Shown: positions 8,391 to 17,220, counted from the stretch's first letter. The stretch is 64,000 nucleotides of DNA from Paenarthrobacter sp. GOM3 (GCF_018215265.2 NZ_CP136562.1:372001-436000), one strand, 5' to 3'. Notes: generated by a model from the letters alone, not told the origin. Program-made: numbers and translations.

Positions 8391-9601
8391 AGAGCCTCCA
8401 GCACGCTCACGTAGTTCGCGATGCCCACGCCGCCCATGTTCTGCACGGCACCCCGCCGGGCGTTGGGAAGCTGCATGTCGCCAGCGGTACCCGTGAGCTG
8501 CATGGCCGCGATGACGTGCTGGGATACTCCGGTAGCGCCGACGGGGTGGCCCTTCGCCTTCAGGCCGCCGGAAACGTTGATGGGAAGTTTGCCGTCCTTA
8601 TATACCCACCCCTCCTGGATGGCGCGGGAACCTTCGCCGCGCGGTGTCAGGCCCATGGCTTCGTACATGATGAGCTCGGCGATGGTGAAGCAGTCGTGCA
8701 CTTCGGCGAAGTCCAAACCATCAATTCCGACGCCGGCCATGGTGAACGCGCGCTCCCAGGACGCCCTGGTGGCGGCGAACTCCGTGGGATCGCGCTTCTC
8801 GGCGGGGAAGAAGTCGTTCGCGTGGCCGAAACCCGCCAGGCGCACCGGAGCGGTTGCGCGCCCGGTCGCCTGGGTGGACAGGACGACGGCGGCAGCACCG
8901 TCGGAGACCGGCGAACAGTCGGTGCGGCGCAAGGGCTCCGCCACCATGGGGTTCTTGTCCGAAATGGTCCGGCAGAACTCGTCGCCGAAGTCGCGGTGCA
9001 TCTGGGCGTAGGGGTTGTCCATGCCGTTGCGGTGGTTCTTGGCGGCGATGGAGCCGAGGACGTCGCCGAGGCCCGCTTCGAATCCGGGGCGGGCAATAGA
9101 AGAGCCGTAGCGTTTTTCGTAGTGCTTGGCGACTTCAGCGAACAGGCCCGTGAAACCGGTGGACGATGCCTTTCCGGCCATCTCGTACGAAGCGCCGAGC
9201 AGGGCTGCTCCTACGACGTCGGCTCCGGCGTCGGTCATCTTCTCGGCGCCGATCACCAGGACGTTCCGGGCGGTTCCGGCGAGCACGGCCTTGACTCCCT
9301 GTTGGAAGGCAGCAGAGCCGGAAGCGCAGGCGTTCTCGGTACGGGTGGCGGGGACGTTGGCGAGCTCCGTGGAGAGCTGGAGTGCCAAGGACGATGTGAA
9401 GCCCAGCGGCTGCATGCCTGAGTTGAACTGCCCCAGGTAGATCTCGTCGATGTCCTTGGGGTCCAAGCCGGAGTTGCTGATGGCTTCCCCGGCGACCTGG
9501 ACGATCAGCGATTCCAGGGTCTCATCGGTCAGCTTGCCGAACTTGCTGTGGCCCCACCCCGTGAGCAGGATGTCTTTACCGAACTGGTCTTGCAGGCTCA
9601 T
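8387..9601 (-). CDS. Thiolase family protein (SCP2-type acetyl-CoA acetyltransferase)
   Basis: Thiolase of 404 residues, predicted to cleave a 3-ketoacyl-CoA to acetyl-CoA. The nucleophilic Cys is in [11 protein letters not shown] (about residue 92), the catalytic His region is in [17 protein letters not shown], and the C-terminal [14 protein letters not shown] is complete. The HDCF pattern and the N-terminus ([14 protein letters not shown]) fit the SCP-x/SCP2 branch and not biosynthetic PhaA/AtoB thiolases. It is the last gene of an operon with CoA-transferase B (ATGA overlap) and A. Substrate candidates are acetoacetyl-CoA or 3-oxoadipyl-CoA; the sequence does not decide. Confidence 0.92.
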   Translation of the reverse strand: MSLQDQFGKDILLTGWGHSKFGKLTDETLESLIVQVAGEAISNSGLDPKDIDEIYLGQFNSGMQPLGFTSSLALQLSTELANVPATRTENACASGSAAFQQGVKAVLAGTARNVLVIGAEKMTDAGADVVGAALLGASYEMAGKASSTGFTGLFAEVAKHYEKRYGSSIARPGFEAGLGDVLGSIAAKNHRNGMDNPYAQMHRDFGDEFCRTISDKNPMVAEPLRRTDCSPVSDGAAAVVLSTQATGRATAPVRLAGFGHANDFFPAEKRDPTEFAATRASWERAFTMAGVGIDGLDFAEVHDCFTIAELIMYEAMGLTPRGEGSRAIQEGWVYKDGKLPINVSGGLKAKGHPVGATGVSQHVIAAMQLTGTAGDMQLPNARRGAVQNMGGVGIANYVSVLEAL

Positions 9602-10299
9602 GCGTTGGCTCCTTCGAGGGTGTTTTCCTGCGCGTCTTCGTCCAACGCCACCGTGAACCCTGCGTCCGTCTTGCTACGGATCTCTTCCACGGTGACGCCC
9701 GGGGCGAGACGGGTCAGCACAAGGCGGGTGCCGCCGTCGTGCGTTTCTGTTTCGGGGGCGATGTCGAACACGGCGAGGTCCGTGATGATACGGTCCACGC
9801 ACTTGAGCCCCGTGAGCGGGAGGGTGCATTCGGTGACGATCTTGGCCGAGCCGTCCTTGGCGTTGTGCTCGGTGAGCACCACAACGCGCGGTGTCCCGGC
9901 AACCAGGTCCATGGCACCGCCCATACCTTTGACCATCTTGCCGGGGATGGTCCAGTTGGCGAGGTCGGCGCCGCCGGACACCTGCATGGCGCCCAGGATG
10001 GCTACCTTCACGTGGCCGCCACGGATCATGCCGAACGAGGTGGCGGAATCGAAAATGCTGCCGCCCGGGGTGATCGTCACCGTTTGCTTGCCGGCGTTGA
10101 TGAGGTCCGCGTCTTCCTCGCCCTCGTACGGGAACGGGCCCATTCCGAGCAGGCCGTTCTCGCTCTGGAGGATCACCCGGACGCCCTCGGGCAGGTTGTT
10201 GGCTACCAGTGTGGGGATGCCGATGCCGAGGTTGACGTAATCGCCGTCGTTCAATTCTTCGGCCGCGATGGCAGCCATCTGGTCACGTGTCCATGCCAT
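9598..10299 (-). CDS. 3-oxoacid CoA-transferase subunit B
   Basis: Catalytic beta subunit (233 residues) of a heterodimeric family I CoA-transferase that moves CoA from succinyl-CoA to a 3-oxoacid. The catalytic Glu is in the SENG signature ([15 protein letters not shown]), with the preceding [17 protein letters not shown] and the later [12 protein letters not shown] stretch both typical. It sits between subunit A and the thiolase with minimal spacing, making an activation-plus-thiolysis module for acetoacetate (Sco/Ato) or 3-oxoadipate (PcaIJ-F). The IclR regulator next door is compatible with either. Confidence 0.94.
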   Translation of the reverse strand: MAWTRDQMAAIAAEELNDGDYVNLGIGIPTLVANNLPEGVRVILQSENGLLGMGPFPYEGEEDADLINAGKQTVTITPGGSIFDSATSFGMIRGGHVKVAILGAMQVSGGADLANWTIPGKMVKGMGGAMDLVAGTPRVVVLTEHNAKDGSAKIVTECTLPLTGLKCVDRIITDLAVFDIAPETETHDGGTRLVLTRLAPGVTVEEIRSKTDAGFTVALDEDAQENTLEGANA

Positions 10300-10317
10300 G
10301 GTGTGTGCTCCTTTGCT

Positions 10318-11034
10318 TCAGACCGTCAGGGGTTCGGGCCGCTGCCGGACCGTGCGCTGTTCGATGTCCTTGACCCTGTTGCTTGCCTGGACAAGCCGCT
10401 GGACGTAGACGCCAGGGGTGACGATGTGGTTGGGGTCGAGCTCGCCTGGCTCGACGATGACCTCGGCCTCGGTGATGGTGACTTTTCCTGCGGTGGCCAC
10501 CACAGGGTTGAAGTTCCGGGCCGTGTAGCGGTAGATCAGGTTGCCGTCGGTATCGGCGGTGTGAGCGTGGACCAGCGCGACGTCGGCGGTGATGGCGCGC
10601 TCGCGGACGTACGTCACGCCGTCGAACTCTTCCAACGGCTTGCCTTCGGCAACCAAGGTGCCCACACCCGTCCGCGTGTAGAAGGCCGGGATCCCGGCGC
10701 CACCGGCGCGGAGGCGTTCGGCGAGTGTGCCTTGCGGGGTGAACTCAACCTCCAGCTGTCCGGCCAGGTACTGCTCGGCGAAGAGCTTGTTCTCGCCGAC
10801 ATAGGATGCGATGACTTTCCGGACCTGCCCGGCCTCGATCAGCACCCCGAGCCCCTTGCCGTCCACGCCCATGTTGTTCGAGACGATGGTCAGGTCCTTC
10901 GCGCCTGACTCTCGGACGGCGTCGATCAGGTCCGCGGGAATGCCGCTCAGGCCAAAACCTCCGACGGCGATGGTCAGGCCGTCTGCCATGAGGTCATGGA
11001 GCGCTGTGGCTGCGCTCGTGTGGATCTTGGACAC
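10318..11034 (-). CDS. 3-oxoacid CoA-transferase subunit A
   Basis: Alpha subunit (238 residues) of the CoA-transferase, with the glycine-rich CoA-binding loop TIAVGGFGLSGIPADLIDAV and the later VGENKLFAEQYLAGQLEVEF and PQGTLAERLRAGGAGIPAFYT signatures. I set the start at the GTG giving VSKIHTSA, preceded by AGAGGAG; an upstream frame to 11067 would add 11 unconserved residues and overlap an operator. It is the first gene of the operon, reading away from the IclR gene across a 174-base shared control region. Confidence 0.93.
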   Translation of the reverse strand: MSKIHTSAATALHDLMADGLTIAVGGFGLSGIPADLIDAVRESGAKDLTIVSNNMGVDGKGLGVLIEAGQVRKVIASYVGENKLFAEQYLAGQLEVEFTPQGTLAERLRAGGAGIPAFYTRTGVGTLVAEGKPLEEFDGVTYVRERAITADVALVHAHTADTDGNLIYRYTARNFNPVVATAGKVTITEAEVIVEPGELDPNHIVTPGVYVQRLVQASNRVKDIEQRTVRQRPEPLTV

Positions 11035-11062
11035 GGGAACTCCTCTTTGAGTCTGGTTGGCT

Positions 11063-11187
11063 TCCACTTTGTGGACAACAAATCTCTTGGCTAGGAGCCT
11101 AGGTTCGGCGCGCCAGGTGGGTCAAGAGCCACATTGTCCCGTTACCCACGGTGTGGACGATAGACTGATGCGTGTCCATAATGTGGA
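11063..11187. promoter_or_regulatory. Three IclR-type dyad operators between CoA-transferase operon and IclR gene
   Basis: Three 13-base dyads share the form YCCAYNNTGTGGA (middle copy GGT): TCCACTTTGTGGA at 11063-11075, CCCACGGTGTGGA at 11145-11157 and TCCATAATGTGGA at 11175-11187. The outer two are each followed within six to nine bases by the same decamer AATCTCTTGG (11081-11090 and 11191-11200). They occupy the shared upstream region of the divergent genes and are the natural binding sites for the adjacent IclR protein. Binding is inferred. Confidence 0.75.
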
Positions 11188-11208
11188 TGAAATCTCTTGG
11201 AGGGCGCC

Positions 11209-11976
11209 GTGATAGTTCAAGGAGCGCAGGTTGTAGGTCGGGTGACGGCATTGCTGCGGTTGGTGGGTCGCAAGCCTGAGGGGACTTCCCTGGCGGGGTT
11301 GGTCCGCGAATCCGGGCTGACCCGGCCCACTGTTCACCGGCTGCTGACTTCGCTGGCCGCCGAGGGCTTCCTGGAACATGATTCGTCCTCCGGAAAGTGG
11401 GTGCTGGGACCTGAGATCTTCCTGCTCGGGTCTGTTGCAGCTGCCCGTTTCCCTATGGAGGACATTGCCCGCCCCTCCCTTCGGAGGCTGGCTACCGAGA
11501 CGGGAGAGAGCGCGTTCTTCTCGATCCGGCGCGGCAACGAAACTGTCTGTGTGCTCAGGGAGGAAGGCTCGTTCCCGGTGCGGTCGTTCGTGCTCCATGA
11601 AGGCGTGCGGTTTCCGTTGGGCGTTGCCTCCGCGGGCACGGCCATCCTGGCCTTCGTGCCCGCCGAAGAACAGGAAGCGCTGCTGGCCGAATGGGCAGAG
11701 CACGCAGGTGATTTTGCTGACGGTCATCCTGCTGACGTGGTGCGGGAGAACCTGGAACAAACGAGGCTGGCCGGGTATTCAGTGAATCCCGGCCTGATCC
11801 TCGAAGGCAGCTGGGGGATGGGTGCTGCAGTCTTCGACCAGCACGGCCGCCCAGCCTGGGCGTTGTCCCTGACAGGGATCGAACCCCGCTTCCGCCCGGA
11901 GCGCCAGGAATACCTGGGGAAGCTGCTGCTCGAGGAAGCGCACCGAATGACCGCACGGTTGCAAGGAACTAGCTGA
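11209..11976 (+). CDS. IclR-family transcriptional regulator
   Basis: Regulator of 255 residues. The N-terminal winged helix-turn-helix is clear (GTSLAGLVRESGLTRPTVHRLLTSLAAEGFL, residues ~27-57), and the C-terminal IclR effector domain includes ETGESAFFSIRRGNETVCVLREE and the SVNPGLILEGSWGMGAAVFD stretch. I chose the GTG at 11209, preceded by TTGGAGGG; a TTG four codons earlier is less likely. It diverges from the CoA-transferase/thiolase operon and probably controls both directions through the three dyads. Its 3' end overlaps the convergent acetyltransferase gene by eight bases. Confidence 0.9.
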   Translation: MIVQGAQVVGRVTALLRLVGRKPEGTSLAGLVRESGLTRPTVHRLLTSLAAEGFLEHDSSSGKWVLGPEIFLLGSVAAARFPMEDIARPSLRRLATETGESAFFSIRRGNETVCVLREEGSFPVRSFVLHEGVRFPLGVASAGTAILAFVPAEEQEALLAEWAEHAGDFADGHPADVVRENLEQTRLAGYSVNPGLILEGSWGMGAAVFDQHGRPAWALSLTGIEPRFRPERQEYLGKLLLEEAHRMTARLQGTS

Positions 11977-12541
11977 GCTCCAGCCGCATCAACACTCTGG
12001 GGAAGCCGTTGAGCACGGAGGTGGTTTCTGCGACCTTCTTGAAGCCGGCCTTCTCGAACAGCCTCCTTGTGCCGACGTAGGCCATGGTCAGATCCACTTT
12101 TCCGCCCTTGTTGTCCACGGGGTAGCCCTCCAACACAGGGGCGCCGTGGGCCTTCGCGAAGTCGATGGCTCCGCGCAGGAGTTCGTGCGAGATGCCCTTT
12201 CCCCGATGCCCGGGCCGTACCCGGATGCACCACACGGACCACACATCGGTCTTGTCCACCTGCGGGATCTTCCGGTTTTTCGCGAAACTGGTGTCCGCGC
12301 GCGGGTGGACGGCCGCCCACCCGACTACTTCGTCGCCGTCGTACGCCAAAACCCCGGGCGGAGGATCCTCGGCGACCAGCTTCTCAACGTATGCGCCGCG
12401 CTCTTCGCGCTGGAGGCTCAGGTTCAGCTTGGACGGAACGCGGTAACTCAGGCACCAGCACACATTGGAGCCGGGGTTCTTGGGTCCCACCATGGTCCTG
12501 ACGTCATCGAACACCGTGGCGGGGCGAACTTCGATAGCCAT
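11969..12541 (-). CDS. GNAT-family N-acetyltransferase
   Basis: Acetyltransferase of 190 residues. The acetyl-CoA-binding motif A is visible as CIRVRPGHRGKGISHELLRGAIDFAKAHG, preceded by the beta4 strand VWSVWCIRVR. The N-terminal WCLSYRVPSK segment is seen in a subgroup of actinobacterial GNAT proteins whose substrates are unknown. It starts at ATG (MAIEVRPATVFDD), the normal GNAT beginning. It converges with the IclR gene and stands alone. Neither substrate nor pathway can be inferred. Confidence 0.88.
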   Translation of the reverse strand: MAIEVRPATVFDDVRTMVGPKNPGSNVCWCLSYRVPSKLNLSLQREERGAYVEKLVAEDPPPGVLAYDGDEVVGWAAVHPRADTSFAKNRKIPQVDKTDVWSVWCIRVRPGHRGKGISHELLRGAIDFAKAHGAPVLEGYPVDNKGGKVDLTMAYVGTRRLFEKAGFKKVAETTSVLNGFPRVLMRLELS

Positions 12542-12756
12542 CCGCCCATCCTGCCATCGGGATTGGTTGCTCCGCCAGAGAAATTGCTCCGCTAGACTTA
12601 CCGACGTGATGACCGGATCGGGCCTCGGCCCTGCACGGATCGGCTACCCGGCCGACCTCTGACTCGTTGTGTCGCCCGCTGCGCTTGCATGCCCCGGGCA
12701 CCTCCTTTGCGGATCAATTTCCCCACCGAACTGATCCCACCGAAAAGGAGTTATAC

Positions 12757-13131
12757 ATGCCCGCGTTTTTCAACCACACCATTATCGCCTCAGTCGACCG
12801 CACCGTATCAGCCGAGTTCTACCGTTCAATCCTCGAAGCCGCTGATGCTCCCAGTTGGGGTCCCTTTACCAACCTCTCCCTGGCCGGCGGTGTGATGCTT
12901 CAGTTTGCCGAGCCGCCGGTCGATATCCAGATGCAGCACTACGCATTTCTTGTTGATGAGCCGCACTTCGACCGCGCTTATGCGCGCCTGGTGAGTGACG
13001 GCGTCGAGCATTGGGCCGATCCGCAAATGACCCGGCCGGGCGAGACGAACACCGAACACGGTGGCCGCGGGGTGTACTTCAAAGACCCGTCGGGACATGC
13101 GCTGGAACTGATCAGCAAGCCGTACTTCTAA
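12757..13131 (+). CDS. VOC-family (glyoxalase-like) protein
   Basis: Small metalloprotein-fold protein of 124 residues made of two beta-alpha-beta-beta-beta modules. It starts MPAFFNHTIIASVDRTVSAEFY with a first-module His, and ends with the conserved GVYFKDPSGHALELISKPY, where the Glu and His normally bind metal. AAAAGGAG seven bases before the ATG fixes the start. Members include dioxygenases, lyases and resistance proteins; nothing nearby assigns a substrate. It marks the last ordinary gene before the accessory region. Confidence 0.87.
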   Translation: MPAFFNHTIIASVDRTVSAEFYRSILEAADAPSWGPFTNLSLAGGVMLQFAEPPVDIQMQHYAFLVDEPHFDRAYARLVSDGVEHWADPQMTRPGETNTEHGGRGVYFKDPSGHALELISKPYF

Positions 13132-13220
13132 GATGACTTCCGGCATTTGGAGTTCTCCGTGCGGGGAAATAGTGTTCGACCGACTATTCAGTTCTCGTTC
13201 GCACCCCATTTGGAGAAACC

Positions 13221-13472
13221 ATGACCACAACGCGCCAGTACGTCGTCGGCCCCGAAGAGGACCTCATCCTCGGCAACAAGTTCCGCAAGAACTCGATAGT
13301 CTTCGGCGTCATTGGACTGTTCGTCTTCGGTGTTGTCTTCGGGGTCATGGCGTTCACGACTGCTCGAAAGGCAGAGGCTTACGGCGTAGAAGCCACTGCC
13401 GGGAAGGTCCTGGGAATTGTGGGTTTCGTGCTGGGACTACTCTTCTCGATTGCCTACCTCCTCATCCGCTGA
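13221..13472 (+). CDS. Small two-helix membrane protein, unknown function
   Basis: An 83-residue protein with a soluble N-terminus (VVGPEEDLILGNKFRKN) and two hydrophobic helices (SIVFGVIGLFVFGVVFGVMAF and AGKVLGIVGFVLGLLFSIAYLLI) linked by a short charged loop. GGAGAAACC precedes the ATG. It follows the VOC gene by 89 bases on the same strand. No family recognised. The next 400 bases hold no gene, so it borders the decayed mobile region. Confidence 0.7.
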   Translation: MTTTRQYVVGPEEDLILGNKFRKNSIVFGVIGLFVFGVVFGVMAFTTARKAEAYGVEATAGKVLGIVGFVLGLLFSIAYLLIR

Positions 13473-13877
13473 GGCCGGGTCCGGAGAGGACGCCGCTCTG
13501 GTTGGATCAACATCGAAAATGGGTGTCGGTACTCACGTTCGGAAACGTGCCGTGCACCTGGTTGAGAGGGCCGCCCATGGCGGCAGGCCGACGTCGAACA
13601 AACGCGCCTGAGGCTGGGCGGCCGGGGCAACCCACTGCGATCGGCAGGAGTCACGTAGATTCTGTCCCCGCATGTGTGCGTGGTGTCAGCATGAGTGTCT
13701 CGGTTAACTAAAGGATTATGAGACGTCCACCGATGCCCTGGGAAGTTAGCGGCTGAAGCGGAAAAGCATAAGATTCCACGAATCTTCCTCACACCGTTGT
13801 CTCGATAACTCATCTTGCTGTGAAGTGTCTCGTTCGTGCTCGGCAGCGGGGTTAACAAGGCAGAATGCTGGATGAGG
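13473..13877. other. Non-coding stretch with res-like repeats upstream of a decayed recombinase
   Basis: No gene with convincing codon use is seen on either strand. At 13696-13724 there is TGTCTCGGTTAAC, a short AT-rich middle and TATGAGAC, an interrupted inverted repeat (GTCTC/GAGAC). TGTCTCGATAAC recurs at 13798-13809 and TGTCTCG again at 13826-13832. Such spaced copies in front of a serine resolvase gene resemble the subsites of a Tn3-type res site. The assignment is by position and repeat structure only. Confidence 0.45.
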
Positions 13878-14440
13878 ATGCTTGGGTTTATGAGAGTCAG
13901 TGCAGCTGCCCAGGATGTGCAGCTGCACTGGATTCGTTGTGTCCGCGCCGTGCAGCGATGGGACGTTTTCTCTGATGTGGCTTCGGGGTGCAAGGCTCCG
14001 GTTGAGCGGCCAGGGATGAAACAGCTTCTCGACCATGCAGAAGCGGCGGACACCTTGGTGGTGTGGCGGGCGGACGTCTTAATCGGTCTTTCATCGATGT
14101 GCTGAACACAGTTAACCTGTTGCAGGGTAGGGAAGTGGTGCTCCGCTCCCTTTCTGATGGGATTGATCCGGCAACCAGCACCGGCCGGTTGATGCTGAAC
14201 ATGCTGGCCACCCTGGCGGACTACGAACGCGGACTGATAACCGAACGTGTCAATGCCTGGCATTGCTGCGGCCAAGACTAATGGGACTAGGTTCGTGGCC
14301 CTTAGTGGATCCCTCAGTTATCGCCGGCAAAGAGGAGATCGTGCAACAGGAACGGGCCAAGTGCCGCATGGCAGAAGAAGCCGCCAAACTGTCGGGTGGA
14401 GAAGGGCCACCCTGTACCGTCACCAAGAGCCAGGATTGGC
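13878..14440 (+). pseudogene. Serine recombinase (resolvase/invertase), decayed by several frameshifts
   Basis: The remains of a Tn3-resolvase/Pin-type site-specific recombinase. It begins MLGFMRVSAAAQD, where family members have a Tyr-Ala-Arg-Val-Ser core with the active Ser. Recognisable blocks follow in different frames: DVFSDVASGCKA, LLDHAEAADTLVVWRAD, then after a shift near 14075 LNRSFIDVLNTVNLLQGREV, LRSLSDGIDPATSTGRLMLN and LATLADYERGLITERVNA, then after ~14262 AAKTNGTR, and a C-terminal helix-turn-helix split over two frames (VIAGKEEIVQQERAKCRMAEEAAKL, WRRATLYRHQ). At least four shifts are needed, so it cannot be functional. GGATGAGG precedes the old start. Confidence 0.85.
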
Positions 14441-14670
14441 AAGGAACCATATAGAGGGCAGCAGGTGTTCAGATTGACCGTGCCGACTGCTGTCCCTGTA
14501 AGAGGCAGCAGTGGAAGGTTTTTGGGACTGATTCCCTGACAGGTGGGTTACACGGAACGGAATCCAGCGATGCCGGAAGCGGAGGGGAGGGCCTTAAATA
14601 GGGCGTCTCAGTTCCAAGGAAGCGGAACGCACTGCGTTCGGCGACTCCAAGGTTAGCTACACTGCATTTC

Positions 14671-15330
14671 ATGAATCCTTTGCCCCTCGTGATCTTCGAC
14701 TGTGATGGGGTGTTGGTGGACAGCGAGCGGCTTGTCCAGGACATCGATATAAGAATGATTGGCGGGCTGGGCTGGGACATCACGCGGCAAGAGATCCTTG
14801 AACAACATCTTGGCCGTTCTGAGGCGGCAGTCATGGAAAACATTGCGCGAAGGATAGGACGTGCAGTCCCGGCAGACTTCGCGCAGAGCCGACGCTCTGC
14901 GTACGAGCAGGATTTCAGGAACCATCTGACGGAAGTGCCGGGCGTCCGTGAGGCCGTACAAGAGCTACACGGGCTCGGTCACGATTCCTGCGTAGCCTCT
15001 TCAGGTAGTCATGCCAGAATGCAACTCACTTTAGGTAAGACGGGTTTGTGGTCCGTGTTCGAGGGACGCATTTTCAGCGCCGACGATGTAGCCCACGGCA
15101 AACCGGCCCCGGATCTGTTCCTTTATGCGGCGGACAAAATGGGGCGTCGGACTAGGGATTGCGTCGTAGTTGAGGACAGCCCGTCCGGGGTTGCCGCGGC
15201 TCGAGCCGCAGGCATGGCAGTTGTTGGGTATAGTGCGTTGGTGCCGGCGAGTTTGCTAGAAGGAGCCACAGTAGTCATAGCTGAGATGACGGACCTGCCG
15301 GAAGCCATTAAGGCCATTAGTGGGACCTGA
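14671..15330 (+). CDS. HAD-superfamily phosphatase (beta-phosphoglucomutase/YniC-like)
   Basis: Cytoplasmic hydrolase of 219 residues. Motif I is FDCDGVLVDSE with the nucleophilic Asp at residue 10, motif II is SCVASSGSHARM, a Lys stands in KPAPDLFLYAAD (motif III) and motif IV is CVVVEDSPSGVAAARAAGM. The cap insert is helical, as in the phosphoglucomutase/sugar-phosphatase branch. There is no clear ribosome site before the ATG and a possible -10 (TACACT) lies close to it, so the transcript may be nearly leaderless. It stands alone between the decayed recombinase and a truncated transporter. Confidence 0.88.
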   Translation: MNPLPLVIFDCDGVLVDSERLVQDIDIRMIGGLGWDITRQEILEQHLGRSEAAVMENIARRIGRAVPADFAQSRRSAYEQDFRNHLTEVPGVREAVQELHGLGHDSCVASSGSHARMQLTLGKTGLWSVFEGRIFSADDVAHGKPAPDLFLYAADKMGRRTRDCVVVEDSPSGVAAARAAGMAVVGYSALVPASLLEGATVVIAEMTDLPEAIKAISGT

Positions 15331-15468
15331 GCCGACGTAGTAGCTGCACTTCCCCCGGCCGCGTGCCATGGTTTGCTGGCGGCAAGTACCACCGATTTAA
15401 AGGAATGGAACACCTGCGCGGGCGCCTGTACTCGCGAAATGCTGCGAACGTCCGTAGATTGCTGACGC

Positions 15469-15894
15469 TCAGGCTGAAGCTCCAGTAGGTGCTGTTCCAT
15501 CGAGCCTCATAAATGGCGTAAACCGAAGAACAACAGCCCACAGCGAAACCAGTGTGCCGATAGCAACCATGGTGGTGACACCACCGAAGAGATCCATTGA
15601 CAGCCCGCCGACGATAGCACCGAGAGGGATGGCCCCGTGCGACAAGAGTCGGTAGCTAGCCGTCACGCGCCCAAGGTATTCTGGCGGGGCTAGTCTCTGC
15701 CTAGTACTCATCGAGTGGACGTTGTAGACCCCCATTCCGATGCTATGAACGAACATGCCTAACAACGCCATGGTTAGGGTTAATGCCGCGGATCCTCCGA
15801 TGTTCGCAAGCCCAATTACGATGACCCCAAGGCCTCCAATGAACTCCGCGAGGAGGAGTGTTTGGGCGAGGAACCTTTCCTCTTTCCCAACCAC
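15469..15894 (-). pseudogene. MFS transporter, C-terminal fragment
   Basis: Only about 130 residues of a major-facilitator exporter remain, against ~420 in intact members. They cover the last four membrane helices: LLLAEFIGGLGVIVIGLA, LTLTMALLGMFVHSIGMGVYNVHS, the loop RQRLAPPEYLGRVTASYRLLSHG, IPLGAIVGGLSMDLFGG and MVAIGTLVSLWAVVLRFTPF. The pattern matches the drug/siderophore exporter branch related to EntS. The upstream part is missing and the frame runs into the end of an unrelated small gene at about 15885-15895, so a deletion or recombination junction lies there. Confidence 0.8.
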
Positions 15895-16085
15895 TCATCG
15901 CGATACTTGTCAGTCTCTCGTGCACTCTTATTTCCAGCACGGACTCCGATCCATGTTCCCAAACCTGTTCCAGAAGCAACGATCGCGCCGAGAGCCCAGT
16001 CCCAACCGGCTACTAGGCCCACGAGGACTGCAATTACCACAGCGCTAACGACGCCGAGAAGAATCTTTTTACCTTGATTTGTCAA
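15816..16085 (-). CDS. Small membrane protein, probably truncated at the MFS junction
   Basis: Predicted 89-residue protein starting at a TTG (TTG ACA AAT CAA GGT). It has two hydrophobic helices (ILLGVVSAVVIAVLVGLVAGW and LGAIVASGTGLGTWIGVRAG) and a charged tail (NKSARETDKYRDEWLGKR). The last ~20 residues overlap, in another frame, the real coding part of the MFS fragment and look like shadow sequence, so the original C-terminus was probably lost at the same junction. It is one of a row of tiny membrane-protein genes reading the same way downstream of the Rhs gene. Start is uncertain. Confidence 0.45.
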   Translation of the reverse strand: MTNQGKKILLGVVSAVVIAVLVGLVAGWDWALGAIVASGTGLGTWIGVRAGNKSARETDKYRDEWLGKRKGSSPKHSSSRSSLEALGSS

Positions 16086-16373
16086 AACGAAAACAGCGCT
16101 CCTATACCAGACGCACGAACTGAAAACTCGTGGCCTCAAACCAGCCGACATCGGAAAAATCATCGGAGCCAACCGTGCCACCCCCTACCGTTACCTGGGC
16201 ATGGACTCTTGAGGCTGGCGGGCTATATGGATCGCGTGCATCGGTGCTATCCATTGCTCTCGAAGCGTCCCCCAGCTCTCGGAAACTGGCTTGTGCCAAG
16301 CACCCATTTTCCACCCGACTATGGGCTGGGTTCCCTGAGGAACTCTTCGGGCGAAGGGTCGAATGAGCAAGGG
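16086..16373. other. Stretch without a convincing gene
   Basis: Open frames exist on both strands here (a 78-codon frame 16130-16366 on the plus strand and a longer one on the minus strand), but neither shows a family motif, a ribosome site or consistent codon use. GC is lower than in the flanking core regions, as in the rest of 13.5-17.9 kb. Confidence 0.4.
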
Positions 16374-16481
16374 TTAGAACAAGTGCCAGACGTCTCTCAT
16401 GAGCCAAACGAGTCCGTAGACCACGAGAAATGGAGGAATGAGATAGAGAATCCATGTGCCTTGGGTTCTCCGTTTGGCCAT
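16374..16481 (-). CDS. 35-residue single-helix membrane peptide
   Basis: A very short gene with a good ribosome site (GAAAGGA six bases before the ATG). The product MAKRRTQGTW... has a basic N-terminus, one hydrophobic helix (ILYLIPPFLVVYGLVWLM) and a short tail ending RDVWHLF. The positive-inside layout and defined signals make it more than chance. It reads in the same direction as the other small membrane proteins between the MFS fragment and the Rhs gene. It could be an immunity-type or stress-type micro-protein; function unknown. Confidence 0.5.
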   Translation of the reverse strand: MAKRRTQGTWILYLIPPFLVVYGLVWLMRDVWHLF

Positions 16482-16661
16482 GCCAGTCCTTTCATGTAGA
16501 TGGTCACCCGCTGCTCTCGAACTACGGATCAGGGCTTGGTGCGAAAAATAAGGCCTACTTGTAGAGAGGAATGACGGTTAGACGTGAATCCTATCGGTAG
16601 TCCGACGGATGGCTGCTTGCGCTGCTCCTCGTTGAGCGGCTCATCATGATCTTATTTAGCC

Positions 16662-16904
16662 TTACGGCGTAAGCAGTGACACGATGCCGATAGCTAGGAA
16701 GATTATGCCGAACAAGAGAAGAAAAGAAGCAAAGATATACGCGTTTCTCATGCGTCGACGGTAGGCATCCTCGTGGTTTCGGTCAGAGACAGCCGTGTCC
16801 CACTTGGCCCCGAATCGGGAAAGACCTCTTCGCCCTAGGAAACAGATGTCTGCCATAATGATGGCTCCAACGCCCATGATGATGGGTGCCCATTCCTGGT
16901 TCAC
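16662..16904 (-). CDS. Small two-helix membrane protein
   Basis: An 80-residue protein beginning at a GTG (VNQEWAPIIMGVGAII) with AGGGAG six bases upstream; a longer frame to 17027 lacks such a signal. Helix 1 spans residues ~6-20, followed by a charged cytoplasmic-type loop (RFGAKWDTAVSDRNHEDAYRRRMRN), then helix 2 (AYIFASFLLLFGIIFLAIGIVSLL). Codon use is less GC-biased than in core genes. It is part of the small-membrane-protein row downstream of the Rhs gene. No family recognised. Confidence 0.6.
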   Translation of the reverse strand: MNQEWAPIIMGVGAIIMADICFLGRRGLSRFGAKWDTAVSDRNHEDAYRRRMRNAYIFASFLLLFGIIFLAIGIVSLLTP

Positions 16905-17220
16905 GATTGGCTCCCTAGTGGTGGACGAAAACATGATCGAGCTACCTGGACATGAACTCTTGAGACCAACGCGGAGTACGAAGCTTTGTGCCCCACGGGC
17001 AGGACTGAACAACTCTAGACTTCGCATGCTGCTCGCTTCTTAGCCGCATTCGCCGCGTCTTGAGCTTCTAGATGCTCAATTGAACAGCAGCCGCCTGCCG
17101 GATCGGTCGAATCGTTGGGGGCTAAGCCCAAGACTGGGAACCACCGGCATCATCACATCTACCTGATCGACCACTTCACGATGTAGTGCCTGGAAAGACA
17201 AGTATCCGTAGAAGGGGACA

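Noticed and set aside
12606..12662. An 18-residue frame (GTG-ATG start) before the VOC gene
   Set aside because: No ribosome site and too short to judge; could be a leader or chance.
14486..14523. ACTGCTG/CAGCAGT stem followed by a short T-run
   Set aside because: Stem is short and bulged, and no intact upstream gene needs a terminator there.
16102..16455. Overlapping frames on both strands between small membrane genes
   Set aside because: No consistent codon use, motif or translation signal on either strand.
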